DNA of 29,691 bases, taken from Gallionellaceae bacterium (GTDB lineage Bacteria > Pseudomonadota > Gammaproteobacteria > Burkholderiales > Gallionellaceae). The DNA lies in assembly GCA_030646595.1 (NCBI GenBank), contig JAUSKS010000155.1, forward strand, positions 1 to 29,691, written 5' to 3'. Positions 1 through 8,427 of this stretch are shown in pieces; the first letter of the stretch is position 1, and each line of letters opens with the position of its first letter. Both the position numbers and the translations under genes were made by a program. Under the pieces are notes generated by a model. It saw only the letters and a program-made list of their open reading frames with translations. It was not told the origin of the DNA and made no database searches.

Positions 1-2
1 TT

Positions 3-80
3 GCTGGTGCTGGCGATCAAATTACTGCTCAAGGTTTTATAGGTTCGCGAATTTATAACCTGAACTCTACCACCCATTAA
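3..80 (+). CDS. 3' end of an unidentified gene (partial)
   Basis: One forward frame is open from the window edge for 25 codons and ends in two consecutive stop codons (TAA TAA at 78-83). The peptide is polar and Gly/Thr/Asn-rich and ends in NSTTH. The other two forward frames stop earlier. It is too short to assign to a family, and it could be chance readthrough of non-coding DNA. Confidence 0.2.
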   Translation, partial: AGAGDQITAQGFIGSRIYNLNSTTH

Positions 81-89
81 TAATGGCCC

Positions 90-126
90 TTGACACCATA
101 ATTATGGTATGGCTTAATAAGCCATA
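90..126 (+). promoter_or_regulatory. Promoter with double palindromic operator of the TA operon
   Basis: A consensus -35 box TTGACA lies at 90-95. With a 17-18 nt spacer the -10 would fall at about 113-119 (CTTAAT/TTAATA, weak). Two palindromes follow the -35: CCATAATTATGG (96-107, perfect) and TATGGCTTA-A-TAAGCCATA (108-126, perfect 9-bp arms). Together they give four CCATA half-sites ending at the base before the ATG at 127. This is the arrangement expected of an autoregulated toxin-antitoxin operon. A start site near 125 would make the first mRNA almost leaderless, in line with the lack of a Shine-Dalgarno sequence. Confidence 0.6.
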
Positions 127-405
127 ATGAAAGCGATACTGGTTCATAAAACGCGTGAGCAATTTTCCAGTGGCGTCATTGAAATCATTATCTGGCGCGT
201 ACCGGAGCCGGTATTATCATCTGGTCATTTGTTCAAATATCGGCTGGCATACCTTGTAAAGGGTCAGCGCGTAATTGGTTACGATAATGAACGCGGCAAG
301 GGCGGTCATAAACATATCGGCAGCAAGGAATTGCCCTACCGCTTCGTTTCTCCCCAGCAATTATTTGCTGATTTCTGGCATGACGTGAAGGGATATACAA
401 ATTAA
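127..405 (+). CDS. TumE-like (DUF6516) putative toxin
   Basis: Small 92-residue basic protein with no signal peptide or membrane segment. Its pattern (an early VIEIIIWRVP strand, a YRLAYLVKGQRVIGYDN segment, a GKGGHKHIG motif with paired histidines, and a C-terminal FWHDV) resembles the TumE/DUF6516 proteins annotated as toxins of type II toxin-antitoxin systems, which are commonly paired with an HVO_A0114-type HTH protein. The next gene, 16 bp downstream on the same strand, is such an HTH protein. The ATG directly abuts the operator and has no Shine-Dalgarno sequence, so translation may be leaderless. The family call is from memory of the pattern; the target of the toxin is not evident. Confidence 0.6.
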   Translation: MKAILVHKTREQFSSGVIEIIIWRVPEPVLSSGHLFKYRLAYLVKGQRVIGYDNERGKGGHKHIGSKELPYRFVSPQQLFADFWHDVKGYTN

Positions 406-421
406 TAATTCAATTTTAAAT

Positions 422-778
422 GTGCGTGTCGGACACCCGGTAGATGAATCTTCTGGCCGCGCAATAGCGGCCATGCAGGCAATTAAGCGCGGCAAAAAGT
501 CGACTCCTTATTTCAGCGTGGGGTTTGAGAATATGGGACAAATGCTGGCGGTTTTCACCTCCAAGCGCTGGGAATTAATTCGCCTTCTGCGCAGCACAGG
601 CCCATTATCTGTTGCTGAACTTGCACGCAGGCTCAACCGTGATTACAAAAATGTGCATACCGATTGCGAACGCTTGATTGCATGGTTAGCCGTAGAAAAA
701 AACGACCAGGGTCATGTCTTTGTTCCGTTCTCGGAAATCATAGTAGACCTGCAACTGCCCACCCAGTTAGCAGCTTGA
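422..778 (+). CDS. HTH DNA-binding protein, putative antitoxin (HVO_A0114-like)
   Basis: 118 residues, second gene of the TumE-like operon. The middle holds a winged-helix type HTH: helix RWELIRLLRSTG, then PLSVAELARRLNRDYKNVHTDCERL as the recognition pair, then a short wing. This matches the HVO_A0114 family of MarR/ArsR-like proteins that act as antitoxin and operon repressor. It probably binds the CCATA palindromes at 96-126. The chosen start is a GTG without a clear Shine-Dalgarno sequence; translation may instead begin at the ATG at 473 or be coupled to the toxin gene. The gene ends 6 bp before the convergent metR. Confidence 0.65.
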   Translation: MRVGHPVDESSGRAIAAMQAIKRGKKSTPYFSVGFENMGQMLAVFTSKRWELIRLLRSTGPLSVAELARRLNRDYKNVHTDCERLIAWLAVEKNDQGHVFVPFSEIIVDLQLPTQLAA

Positions 779-784
779 ATAAGG

Positions 785-1714
785 CTATCCTTTGGTGAGC
801 ACCGCCAATCCCGGTAAGCGTTTGAAACTCACGGTACGCACGGTAGCCAAAAAATCCTGGATGTAACCTGCCTGTGCCAACTCAGGGTGAGTCGCCGCAT
901 AGAGTTCACTGTGCAATCCCTGCTTGCCTATCGTCTTACCCACTACATAGCCGGTTTCCAGATAGCTTTGCACCGCCCAACTGGGCAGCGCGGCAATACC
1001 CCGGCGACTGGCTACCAGTTGCAAAATGGCCACCGTTAATTCGGCAGTGCGGCGCTTAGGCTCAATGCCGCGCGGCTTGAGAAACATGCGAATAATGTCC
1101 AGCATGTCGTCGGGGACGGGATAAGTAACCAGCGTTTCAGCAGCGAAATCGCGCGGGGTTAAATAGGCTTTCGCTGCCAGTGGATGCAGACACGACACCA
1201 GCCCAATAATCTCAAAACCAAACAAAGGGTGATAAACCACATCACTGCGTTTTTGCCGTTCCGATACGATCACCAGCTCGGCCCGCCGTCCATGCAGCAA
1301 AGCCAGCGGGTCAGCATGAAAGCCAGATACCAAATCAAGCTCGACCTCCGGCCAGTGTTCGCGGAACACATCCATGGCAGGCATTAACCAGTCAAAGCAA
1401 GTGTGGCACTCCACCGCAATCCGCAATTTTCCTGCCTTACCTTGCCCTATACGCGCCACATCACGCTCGGCTTGCGCCACCTGCGCCAACACATTCTCCG
1501 CCAACAGATGCAAGCGCTGCCCCGCTGGGGTGAGGCGTAGCGGCTGGCTCTTGCGTTCAAACAAAGACACGCCGTAGTGATTTTCAAGCTGTTTGATCTG
1601 ATGGGAAATGGCTGACTGGGTGACATGCACCCGCTCCGCTGCGCGCGATAGATTTCCGGTTTCTACCAAGGCAAGCAAAGTTTGTAGGTGACGCAATTCC
1701 AGCACGGAGACCAT
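785..1714 (-). CDS. metR: LysR-family regulator MetR
   Basis: 309 residues, normal for LysR-type regulators. An N-terminal winged HTH (about residues 3-62, with LSRAAERVHVTQSAISHQIKQLE) is followed by a periplasmic-binding-protein-like effector domain (about 92-300). Divergent transcription from metE, 91 bp away, is the classical metR-metE arrangement, in which MetR with homocysteine activates metE. The effector domain has the MetR-like ECHTCFDWLMP segment that follows the LRIAVE strand. The family and the neighbour together make the assignment strong. Confidence 0.9.
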   Translation of the reverse strand: MVSVLELRHLQTLLALVETGNLSRAAERVHVTQSAISHQIKQLENHYGVSLFERKSQPLRLTPAGQRLHLLAENVLAQVAQAERDVARIGQGKAGKLRIAVECHTCFDWLMPAMDVFREHWPEVELDLVSGFHADPLALLHGRRAELVIVSERQKRSDVVYHPLFGFEIIGLVSCLHPLAAKAYLTPRDFAAETLVTYPVPDDMLDIIRMFLKPRGIEPKRRTAELTVAILQLVASRRGIAALPSWAVQSYLETGYVVGKTIGKQGLHSELYAATHPELAQAGYIQDFLATVRTVSFKRLPGLAVLTKG

Positions 1715-1805
1715 GAATAATTTTAATGATTAATAGTTAAAAAATTAGTTTGAATAATAGTATGAATTTGTCGATGATGCCAGTCTTACCTGAAAGGATA
1801 ATGAA
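1715..1805. promoter_or_regulatory. metR-metE divergent control region
   Basis: This is an AT-rich 91-bp gap between divergent metR and metE. I see no exact copy of the TGAA-N5-TTCA MetR consensus, only several TGAAT half-sites (for example near 1713-1718, 1750 and 1763). A GAAAGGA Shine-Dalgarno sequence at 1792-1798 sits 7 bp before the metE ATG at 1806. No riboswitch-like structure is evident. Confidence 0.5.
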
Positions 1806-4082
1806 ATGACTATTGCACACAACCTGGGATTCCCGCGCATAGGCGCGCAACGAGAATTAAAAAAAGCACTGGAAGCCTATTGGAAGGGCAACTTGACGGA
1901 AGCTGATTTGCTCAATATTGGGAAAAAACTGCGCGCACGGTATTGGCAGTTACAACGCGATGCCGGAATAACACTCATCCCGGTGGGTGATTTTGCCTTT
2001 TATGACCAGATGCTGAATATGACTGCGCTACTCGGTGCTGCTCCGGCACGCTTTGGATTTTCTGAGAGGCTGACGCTGGATCAGTATTTTCAATTGGCGC
2101 GCGGTAATGCGCAACAGCCAGCCATGGAAATGACCAAGTGGTTTGATACCAATTACCATTATCTGGTGCCGGAATTTCTCAATAGCACTGAATTTAATCT
2201 CGGCAGCACCGGGTCCATGGGTGGATGGGGGCTGTTTGATGAAGTGGCTGAGGCGCAAGCGCTGGGCATTAATGCCAAGCCAGTACTGATCGGGCCGCTG
2301 ACCTATTTGTATCTGGGCAAGGAAAAACATGCTGGGTTGCGCCGCATCAGCCTGCTGCCCAAGCTGCTGGCGGTATATCAACAAATTCTCACGCGCCTTA
2401 AAGGGCAAGGTATGGAATGGGTGCAGCTTGATGAACCGATACTCGCGCTCGATTTGCCGCAAGAATGGCTGGGTATTTTGCACGATACTTATGCTGCACT
2501 GTCATTGGATGCCCCCAAAATTTTATTGGCCACCTATTTTTCTGGGGTGGAAGATCATGCTGCGCGCCTGAAAGAATTACCGGTTGCGGGCTTGCACCTT
2601 GATTTGGTACGTGCGCCACAACAATTGGAGTATTTTATCCATGACTACCCGACAGATAAAATTCTGTCGGCAGGGGTGGTTGATGGCCGCAATATCTGGC
2701 GCTGCAACCTTGCTGCTGCACTGCAAACACTTGCTCCACTGCACACTGCACTGGGTAATAGATTGTGGATTGCGCCCAGTTGCTCATTGCTGCATGTGCC
2801 GGTGGATCTGGCGCAGGAAACTCGTCTGGATGCGCAACTCAAAAACTGGCTGGCTTTTGCCACGCAAAAATTATCTGAAGTCACCACCCTTGTGCATGGC
2901 CTGACACAGGGTAAAGAAAGCATAGCGACACAACTTTCCCAGGCTAATGCTGCGCTGGAAAGCCGTGTGTATTCTCCTTTGATTTACAACCGTGAGGTGC
3001 GCCAACGCGTGGCAGCGCTGAATGCTGACGATGCGCGCCGTGCCACTCCGTTTGCGCAGCGCATCACGCAACAGCAAGCCCGCCTTAACTTGCCCGCCTT
3101 TCCTACCACCACCATAGGCTCATTCCCGCAGACCGCTGATATTCGTGCGGTGCGTGCCGATTTCAAGCAAGGCCATATCAGTGCGGCAGAATACAACACC
3201 AAGATGCGCTCAGCCATTCACCATGCAGTGCGCAAGCAGGAAAAATTAGGACTGGATGTACTGGTACATGGCGAATCAGAACGCAATGATATGGTGGAAT
3301 ATTTTGGCGAACAATTATCCGGTTTTGCCTTTACCGACCATGCCTGGGTGCAAAGTTACGGCTCGCGCTGCGTCAAGCCGCCCATTATTTATGGCGACAT
3401 TTTCCGTCCGCAAGCGATGACTGTGGAATGGGCGCGTTACGCGCAAAGCCTGACCGCCAAGCCCATGAAAGGCATGCTCACCGGGCCCATTACCATCCTG
3501 CAATGGTCATTCGTGCGCGACGATATTCCACGGGCTGATACCGCGCTGCAAATTGCGTTGGCCATTCGCGATGAAGTACAAGACCTGGAGCAGGCTGATA
3601 TTGCCATCATCCAGATAGACGAAGCCGCCTTGCGCGAAGGGCTGCCGTTGAAAAAATCGGACTGGCCGTTTTATCTGGAATGGGCGGTGCGGGCTTTTCG
3701 GGTATGTTGCAGTGCTGTGCAAGACACCACGCAAATCCACACGCATATGTGCTACTCGGAATTCAACGATATTTTGCCCGCTATCGCAGCCATGGATGCG
3801 GATGTCATTACAATTGAAACTTCGCGCTCGGACATGGAATTGCTGGGCGCATTTCATCAGTTCCATTATCCCAATGATATAGGCCCGGGTGTATATGACA
3901 TTCATTCACCGCGCGTCCCCAGCAAGGAAGAAATACTGCGCCTGATGCGCAAAGCATGCGCAGTCATTCCGCGCGAACGGCTGTGGATTAATCCTGATTG
4001 TGGCCTGAAAACACGGGCCTGGCCGGAAGTGGAAGCCGCCTTGAAAAACATGGTGGCCGTGGCGCACGAGTTGCGCAGATAA
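1806..4082 (+). CDS. metE: Cobalamin-independent methionine synthase MetE
   Basis: 758 residues, close to the 753 of E. coli MetE. It transfers the methyl group of 5-methyltetrahydropteroyltri-L-glutamate to homocysteine in the cytoplasm, the last step of methionine synthesis. The N-terminal domain begins with the typical [17 protein letters not shown]. The C-terminal catalytic barrel begins near the [10 protein letters not shown] motif. The four zinc ligands are all present: His647 and Cys649 (HTHMC), Glu671 (TIETSRSD) and Cys732 (NPDCGLKTR). A good ribosome binding site (GAAAGGA) precedes the ATG. It is divergent from metR, its likely activator. No damage is seen. Confidence 0.97.
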   Translation: MTIAHNLGFPRIGAQRELKKALEAYWKGNLTEADLLNIGKKLRARYWQLQRDAGITLIPVGDFAFYDQMLNMTALLGAAPARFGFSERLTLDQYFQLARGNAQQPAMEMTKWFDTNYHYLVPEFLNSTEFNLGSTGSMGGWGLFDEVAEAQALGINAKPVLIGPLTYLYLGKEKHAGLRRISLLPKLLAVYQQILTRLKGQGMEWVQLDEPILALDLPQEWLGILHDTYAALSLDAPKILLATYFSGVEDHAARLKELPVAGLHLDLVRAPQQLEYFIHDYPTDKILSAGVVDGRNIWRCNLAAALQTLAPLHTALGNRLWIAPSCSLLHVPVDLAQETRLDAQLKNWLAFATQKLSEVTTLVHGLTQGKESIATQLSQANAALESRVYSPLIYNREVRQRVAALNADDARRATPFAQRITQQQARLNLPAFPTTTIGSFPQTADIRAVRADFKQGHISAAEYNTKMRSAIHHAVRKQEKLGLDVLVHGESERNDMVEYFGEQLSGFAFTDHAWVQSYGSRCVKPPIIYGDIFRPQAMTVEWARYAQSLTAKPMKGMLTGPITILQWSFVRDDIPRADTALQIALAIRDEVQDLEQADIAIIQIDEAALREGLPLKKSDWPFYLEWAVRAFRVCCSAVQDTTQIHTHMCYSEFNDILPAIAAMDADVITIETSRSDMELLGAFHQFHYPNDIGPGVYDIHSPRVPSKEEILRLMRKACAVIPRERLWINPDCGLKTRAWPEVEAALKNMVAVAHELRR

Positions 4083-4158
4083 ACTGCAAGATATCTATTC
4101 TAAAAAGCCTTCAAAATAGAAACTGGCCAGCAAGTATTTTGTTAATGCTAACTTCACT

Positions 4159-5367
4159 TCACGGTTGCTTAAACTGCTTAGCTAATTTTAGGCTCTGTCC
4201 TTGATAGTTAGAACTGATGTCTTGCCCGTACAAAAGCTCAGGGCGAGCTGCCATACGTTCATACCGAAGCCATCCAACCGTCTGTCCATGCTCAAGCAAA
4301 AAGGGTACCTCGTGCGAACGTACTTCCAGAACCCCCCTGCTACTTCCTGCTTTATTTAACTTAGCACTCCAACCGAATCCAGGATCAAAAAAACCGGCAT
4401 AGTGAACTCGAAATTCACCTGCTCGAGTGTCGTATGGCAGCATCTCAGCCGCATATTCTGGAGGCACTGCAATCGCTTCTTTGGTCATGAGAATATAGAA
4501 TTCATCAGGATCCAATATTAGTGACGATGCTTTGTGGAAAAGGATAGGCTCCCAAAAATCTAATGGATCGTAATCTCGTCTCTCCAGATCGATACGTTTG
4601 ACATGTTTCTTCGAGCGATATCCGATTATGTCACCTTCACTGCCGGAGCCTTTCAAATCCACAGTGAAAGGTAATATCCCAGTTTTGATTGATCGTGCGT
4701 TTGTCTCGTGCGCGCTAGAGTCAACGATCTGGCCTGCATCGAGAAGCTTTTTCCATTCTGAGGCCGTGATGGCTTTCGCGCCCTCACCACGCATGCGGCG
4801 AAATCTTAGCTGGTTCAAGCGTGTGCCCGTTTTTACTACTACACTAAAACTCCGAGGTGCAACCTCAATAAATAGCTCACCCTTATATCCTTCGCTTACT
4901 TGGTCAAAACTGGTAGCTTCATCGGCAATCAAGCGCGTCAAAATATCCAGCCTGCCCGTTGAACTTTTTGGGTTGGCAAAAGCAGCAACGTCACTTTTTA
5001 AATTGATGGATTCCAAAAGAGGGATTACATATACGCGCCCCTTTTCAAGGACGGCGCCTTTGCTAAGATCGATTTTGAAATCAGCGAACTGGTCATCAAG
5101 CTGTTTCATTTTATCAAGTACTTTCGTGCCCTTGCCGGGAAGAAAGCTCGTGTCTATGGGGTATGCGTAATTGCCGAGGCGCAGGTCTATGCTTGCAGGC
5201 TGAATTTGGTCATGGTCTGGCGGCATCATTATCGTACTGATCTCGCCGCTACTCAGCATTTCCTGAATCTTTTGACTCGGCAGGATGCCGGTATAGTCGC
5301 CACCGCGAGTTGGGGTTATCAAACCTGGTTTGGTCGTTGAATCAACTTTTGCTATTACTTCATTCAT
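4159..5367 (-). CDS. dcd: Double-domain dCTP deaminase family protein
   Basis: 402 residues, about twice the length of single-domain Dcd (about 190). Two trimeric-dUTPase/Dcd-fold halves can be traced. The first carries QPASIDLRLG (56-65), NPKSSTGRLD (132-141) and GELFIEV (163-169). The second carries FFDPGFG (326-332) and VLEVRSHEVPF (346-356), which holds the conserved glutamate position of the Dcd active site. This matches the bacterial double-domain deoxycytidine triphosphate deaminase family (Dcd N- and C-terminal domains). The expected reaction is dCTP to dUTP in pyrimidine nucleotide synthesis. The gene overlaps the upstream zinc-ribbon gene by 8 bp, so they are probably co-transcribed. 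It converges on metE. A role in phage defence by nucleotide depletion is possible but nothing here shows it. Confidence 0.8.
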   Translation of the reverse strand: MNEVIAKVDSTTKPGLITPTRGGDYTGILPSQKIQEMLSSGEISTIMMPPDHDQIQPASIDLRLGNYAYPIDTSFLPGKGTKVLDKMKQLDDQFADFKIDLSKGAVLEKGRVYVIPLLESINLKSDVAAFANPKSSTGRLDILTRLIADEATSFDQVSEGYKGELFIEVAPRSFSVVVKTGTRLNQLRFRRMRGEGAKAITASEWKKLLDAGQIVDSSAHETNARSIKTGILPFTVDLKGSGSEGDIIGYRSKKHVKRIDLERRDYDPLDFWEPILFHKASSLILDPDEFYILMTKEAIAVPPEYAAEMLPYDTRAGEFRVHYAGFFDPGFGWSAKLNKAGSSRGVLEVRSHEVPFLLEHGQTVGWLRYERMAARPELLYGQDISSNYQGQSLKLAKQFKQP

Positions 5368-5566
5368 CGGATTTACTCTTCTGTGCCTTGTCTTGATGTC
5401 GTCGTATCAGCAATGTCTTGTTCCATTCTGTGTAGCAATTCAAAGAGCAAAACACACCATCTTTGAATTGGCCACTCCCAAATTTTTTTGTAATCGGCTG
5501 CTGACAAACAGGACAAATGTTTCGCTCCAAACACTGGCGTAAATAATCTTCTTCATTTTCTGCCAT
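5360..5566 (-). CDS. Small zinc-ribbon protein, unidentified
   Basis: 68 residues from the ATG at 5566. The reading frame is open further upstream to a TTG at 5614, but that TTG overlaps a TATAAT box, so the ATG is preferred. Two cysteine pairs, CPVC and CSLNC about 20 residues apart, are typical of a treble-clef or zinc-ribbon fold. They are followed by a YTEW segment and a basic C-terminal tail (RRHQDKAQKSK). It overlaps the dCTP-deaminase-like gene by 8 bp, so the two are likely translationally coupled. It is not YacG, whose knuckle spacing and surrounding sequence differ. Function unknown; nucleic-acid or protein binding is a guess. Confidence 0.6.
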   Translation of the reverse strand: MAENEEDYLRQCLERNICPVCQQPITKKFGSGQFKDGVFCSLNCYTEWNKTLLIRRHQDKAQKSKSDE

Positions 5567-5613
5567 AGGAATGGACCATTCAGCAGGATTTAAAAATAAC
5601 ACCTTGGGGAACA

Positions 5614-5619
5614 ATTATA
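5614..5619 (-). promoter_or_regulatory. Possible -10 box for the zinc-ribbon/dcd operon
   Basis: A perfect TATAAT reads on the minus strand at 5619-5614, about 48 bp upstream of the preferred ATG at 5566. No good -35 box is visible at 17 bp. This is the intergenic space between the zinc-ribbon gene and the GGDEF-EAL stop codon at 5668. Confidence 0.3.
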
Positions 5620-5667
5620 ACCAAAATACAGGACTAAGCTCCGTTTTGCATCTTTGCATTTTTCTTC

Positions 5668-8358
5668 CTATATTTTCCATTGCCCCGTTTGTTCAATGGA
5701 TGCTTGACGCATATGCTTTACAAATAAATCAGCCGACATGGGGGCACCCAAGAAGTATCCCTGTGCCTGATGGCAGCCCAATGCGCGCAGCACATCCAGC
5801 TGCTCCTGATTCTCCACGCCTTCGGCAATGACTTGTAGCCGTAAGCTGTTTCCCATGGCAATGATGGCAGTGGCTATGGCGGCATCATCAGCATTGTTGG
5901 CAATATCCCGCACAAACGACTGATCGATTTTCAAGGCATGCAATGCGAAGCGCTTGAGGTAGCTCAAGGAAGAATAGCCGGTACCAAAATCATCAATAGA
6001 AACGAGGATCCCCAGCTTGGCCAAGGCCTGCAGCGCAGCAATGCTGGAATCGGAATGCGCCATCAACATACTTTCTGTTAATTCCAGTTCCAGTAATTTT
6101 GGATCCATACCGGTTTCCAGAATAATGGCGGCAAACCGTTCCGCCAGATTTTCTTGTGTGAACTGATGCGGCGAAAGATTAACCGCCATTTGCAAGGGTA
6201 GGTCACCTTGTTTTTGCCACGCCTGATTTTGGGCACAGGCTGTTCTTAACACCCATTCCCCAACCGGCATGATCAAACCAGTTTCTTCCAGCATGGGGAT
6301 GAATTCATCGGGAAATACCAAACCTTTATCCGGATGTTGCCAGCGTATCAAGGCCTCCACACCTACTATTTTTCCACTGGCAATATCTATCTTGGGTTGG
6401 TAATGCAATACAAATTCATTGTGTTCAATCGCCCCGCGCAAAGATTTTTCCAGTTGGAAGCGGTCGCTTACAGTCGCGTTAATATCTTTGGTGTAAAACT
6501 GGTAGGTGTTGCGGCCCATTTCCTTGGAGCGATACATTGCGCTATCCGCATCCTTGATCAGACCTTCCTGGCTAGTATCATCCAAAGGATAAATGGCAAT
6601 ACCTATACTGGTGGAAACATGCAGTTCATGCTCCCCCAGATAAACCGGCTGAGCAAAAACATCAATTATTTTTTGCGCGATGGTAGCCACATATTCCACC
6701 TTGGTGAAACCTTCGATGGTAATGGTAAATTCATCTCCACCTAAACGAGCTACCGTAGAATCGTTATTGGGAAAAGCATTTGCATCAGTAACAGCCAGCG
6801 CAACGGTATCCGATTTACGCAACACATGCGTCAGCGAATTAGCGACATGTTGCAACAAGCGATCTCCTGCATCGTGGCCCAGCGTGTCATTGATCACCTT
6901 AAAGCGATCAAGATCGAGGAACATCAAGGCCACCAAACTCTTGTTCCGGTCAGCACGTTTTAGCGCTTGCGCCAACCGGTCTTTGAACAGGTTTCTATTC
7001 GGCAGGCCGGTCAAACTGTCGTAATTGGCCAGCTTATTAAGCCGCTGCTCCGCATCTTTGCGTGCTGTTATGTCTTCCAGAATACAAACAAATTGCGATT
7101 GCCCGTGCATATGGGCTTCACGCACAGATACTTCCAGCGGAAATTCATCCCCGCCTTTTCGTTTACCTGTTATTTCCCATTTGCCAACTTCTCCCGCAGG
7201 CAAGCCGCTGACAAACTCCACAAAGTTACGTCCTTTTGCCGCGCTGGCGGTATAGCCGAAAATGGCTTCCGCTGCTGCATTGAAAGATTGCACCGTGCCT
7301 TTAGCATCTACTGTAATAATGCCTTCGCCCGCATTATCAATCACCACTTTCAAGCGCTCTTCATTTTCTTCTGCGCTTAGTTTTTCACGCTCAACCTGGT
7401 CGAGCATGTCGCAGAAACGGTCGATAAAAGTATTGATTCCCTGCGCCAGTTGCTGCACCTCATCCTTGCCGCGCACCTTGATTCTACCTTTTAGGTTACC
7501 CTTGCTGAACTGATGCAAGGCGGCTTGTATGGTGTGGATGTTGCGGATAACCACTACATTGATCATCAAAACCAGCGCGCCAATAATGATTGCTACCAGA
7601 AGCGCTTTACCCAGGGCAGCCAACAAGGCATCCTTGATCATGTCGCGGTTTATTTGTGCCAGCGAAAACTGCATATGGACTGCGCCCAGTACATCCCCAT
7701 CATTCACACCGGAATGACAACCCGATGCCTCACCACAAGTTTTACGGGCAACATAAGGAGCCCATACCCGTAGCGTGTCTCCTTCAGCATGAAAAATGGG
7801 TTTGCCTGTGGCTAGCACCTGGTAATCCAAATCGCTGACCGGCAATTCCCGCTCATCTGATTTAATAGTGCGCAGTTCCACAATTTTCTTTTCGGCATCG
7901 GCAATGCCATTTTGTGCATCGGCAATTTCAGCCTGCAGGTCCTGCCGCTCCAGAGAGTTTTTTGTTTGATGCAGCTTTGTGGTCAGCTCATTTATTTTCT
8001 GACGGTAGTCATTAATGGCTTCCTGCTCAATCGGAATATCCCGCTGCTCATTCACCTTGCGAAAGATTTCATTGACCTTGGGCGCACGAATCACGCGCAC
8101 ATGCTCCAGCCCATGAATTTCCAGACGGATGGCATCGAACATTTCGAAGCGGGCATTCATCTTTTCTTCTTTCATGAGCGTGTTCAGCGAGACGCGCACG
8201 GTTTCTGCCAGCAAAACGGACCAACGCTGAATTTCCTTAAGTGATGTTTGCCGTGTGCTGTAAATGGAAAACAGCATATCGCCCATCATAAAAACGACCA
8301 GGATAGTACCGATGGCTATCGTCAGCTTCAGGTTTAATTTTTTAATTTTCTGCCACAT
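5668..8358 (-). CDS. Membrane GGDEF-EAL protein with possible heme c sensor
   Basis: 896 residues. Order: membrane helix (about 12-32); periplasmic sensor (about 33-245) with a coiled coil (about 113-165); second membrane helix (about 247-271); HAMP (about 272-325); PAS (about 335-432); GGDEF (about 440-620) with an intact GGDEF signature at 540-544; EAL (about 635-890) with EAL at 668-670, NLSP, ELTES, DDFGTGYSSL and AEGVE all present. It should therefore make and/or degrade c-di-GMP at the inner membrane. The sensor contains CGEASGCH (Cys208, Cys214, His215) followed by a VLGAVHMQFSL strand. This resembles the C-X(4-5)-CH then vLGvl pattern I recall in periplasmic sensors suspected of binding heme c, but CX5CH is not canonical. 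The gene lies 69 bp downstream of the c554-family gene on the same strand, which links it to the electron transfer cluster. Confidence 0.9.
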   Translation of the reverse strand: MWQKIKKLNLKLTIAIGTILVVFMMGDMLFSIYSTRQTSLKEIQRWSVLLAETVRVSLNTLMKEEKMNARFEMFDAIRLEIHGLEHVRVIRAPKVNEIFRKVNEQRDIPIEQEAINDYRQKINELTTKLHQTKNSLERQDLQAEIADAQNGIADAEKKIVELRTIKSDERELPVSDLDYQVLATGKPIFHAEGDTLRVWAPYVARKTCGEASGCHSGVNDGDVLGAVHMQFSLAQINRDMIKDALLAALGKALLVAIIIGALVLMINVVVIRNIHTIQAALHQFSKGNLKGRIKVRGKDEVQQLAQGINTFIDRFCDMLDQVEREKLSAEENEERLKVVIDNAGEGIITVDAKGTVQSFNAAAEAIFGYTASAAKGRNFVEFVSGLPAGEVGKWEITGKRKGGDEFPLEVSVREAHMHGQSQFVCILEDITARKDAEQRLNKLANYDSLTGLPNRNLFKDRLAQALKRADRNKSLVALMFLDLDRFKVINDTLGHDAGDRLLQHVANSLTHVLRKSDTVALAVTDANAFPNNDSTVARLGGDEFTITIEGFTKVEYVATIAQKIIDVFAQPVYLGEHELHVSTSIGIAIYPLDDTSQEGLIKDADSAMYRSKEMGRNTYQFYTKDINATVSDRFQLEKSLRGAIEHNEFVLHYQPKIDIASGKIVGVEALIRWQHPDKGLVFPDEFIPMLEETGLIMPVGEWVLRTACAQNQAWQKQGDLPLQMAVNLSPHQFTQENLAERFAAIILETGMDPKLLELELTESMLMAHSDSSIAALQALAKLGILVSIDDFGTGYSSLSYLKRFALHALKIDQSFVRDIANNADDAAIATAIIAMGNSLRLQVIAEGVENQEQLDVLRALGCHQAQGYFLGAPMSADLFVKHMRQASIEQTGQWKI

Positions 8359-8427
8359 AATATTCTGCTTTAAACGATTTAGGCCAAGGCCCGAGTGATT
8401 CCAGCCGTGATTATTTATAGAGCCTGC

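Noticed and set aside
4083..4158. Bidirectional terminator between metE and the deaminase-like gene
   Set aside because: Only a 6-bp AT-rich stem (TCTATT/AATAGA) with a 15-nt loop is seen, too weak to call.
4598..5170. 190-codon plus-strand frame inside the dCTP-deaminase-like gene
   Set aside because: It is antisense to conserved Dcd motifs; Ser/Leu-rich composition typical of a shadow frame.
5360..5566. YacG-type DNA gyrase inhibitor
   Set aside because: It has two cysteine pairs, but the knuckle spacing and the surrounding residues differ from YacG (no FCSKRCQ.IDLG.W pattern).
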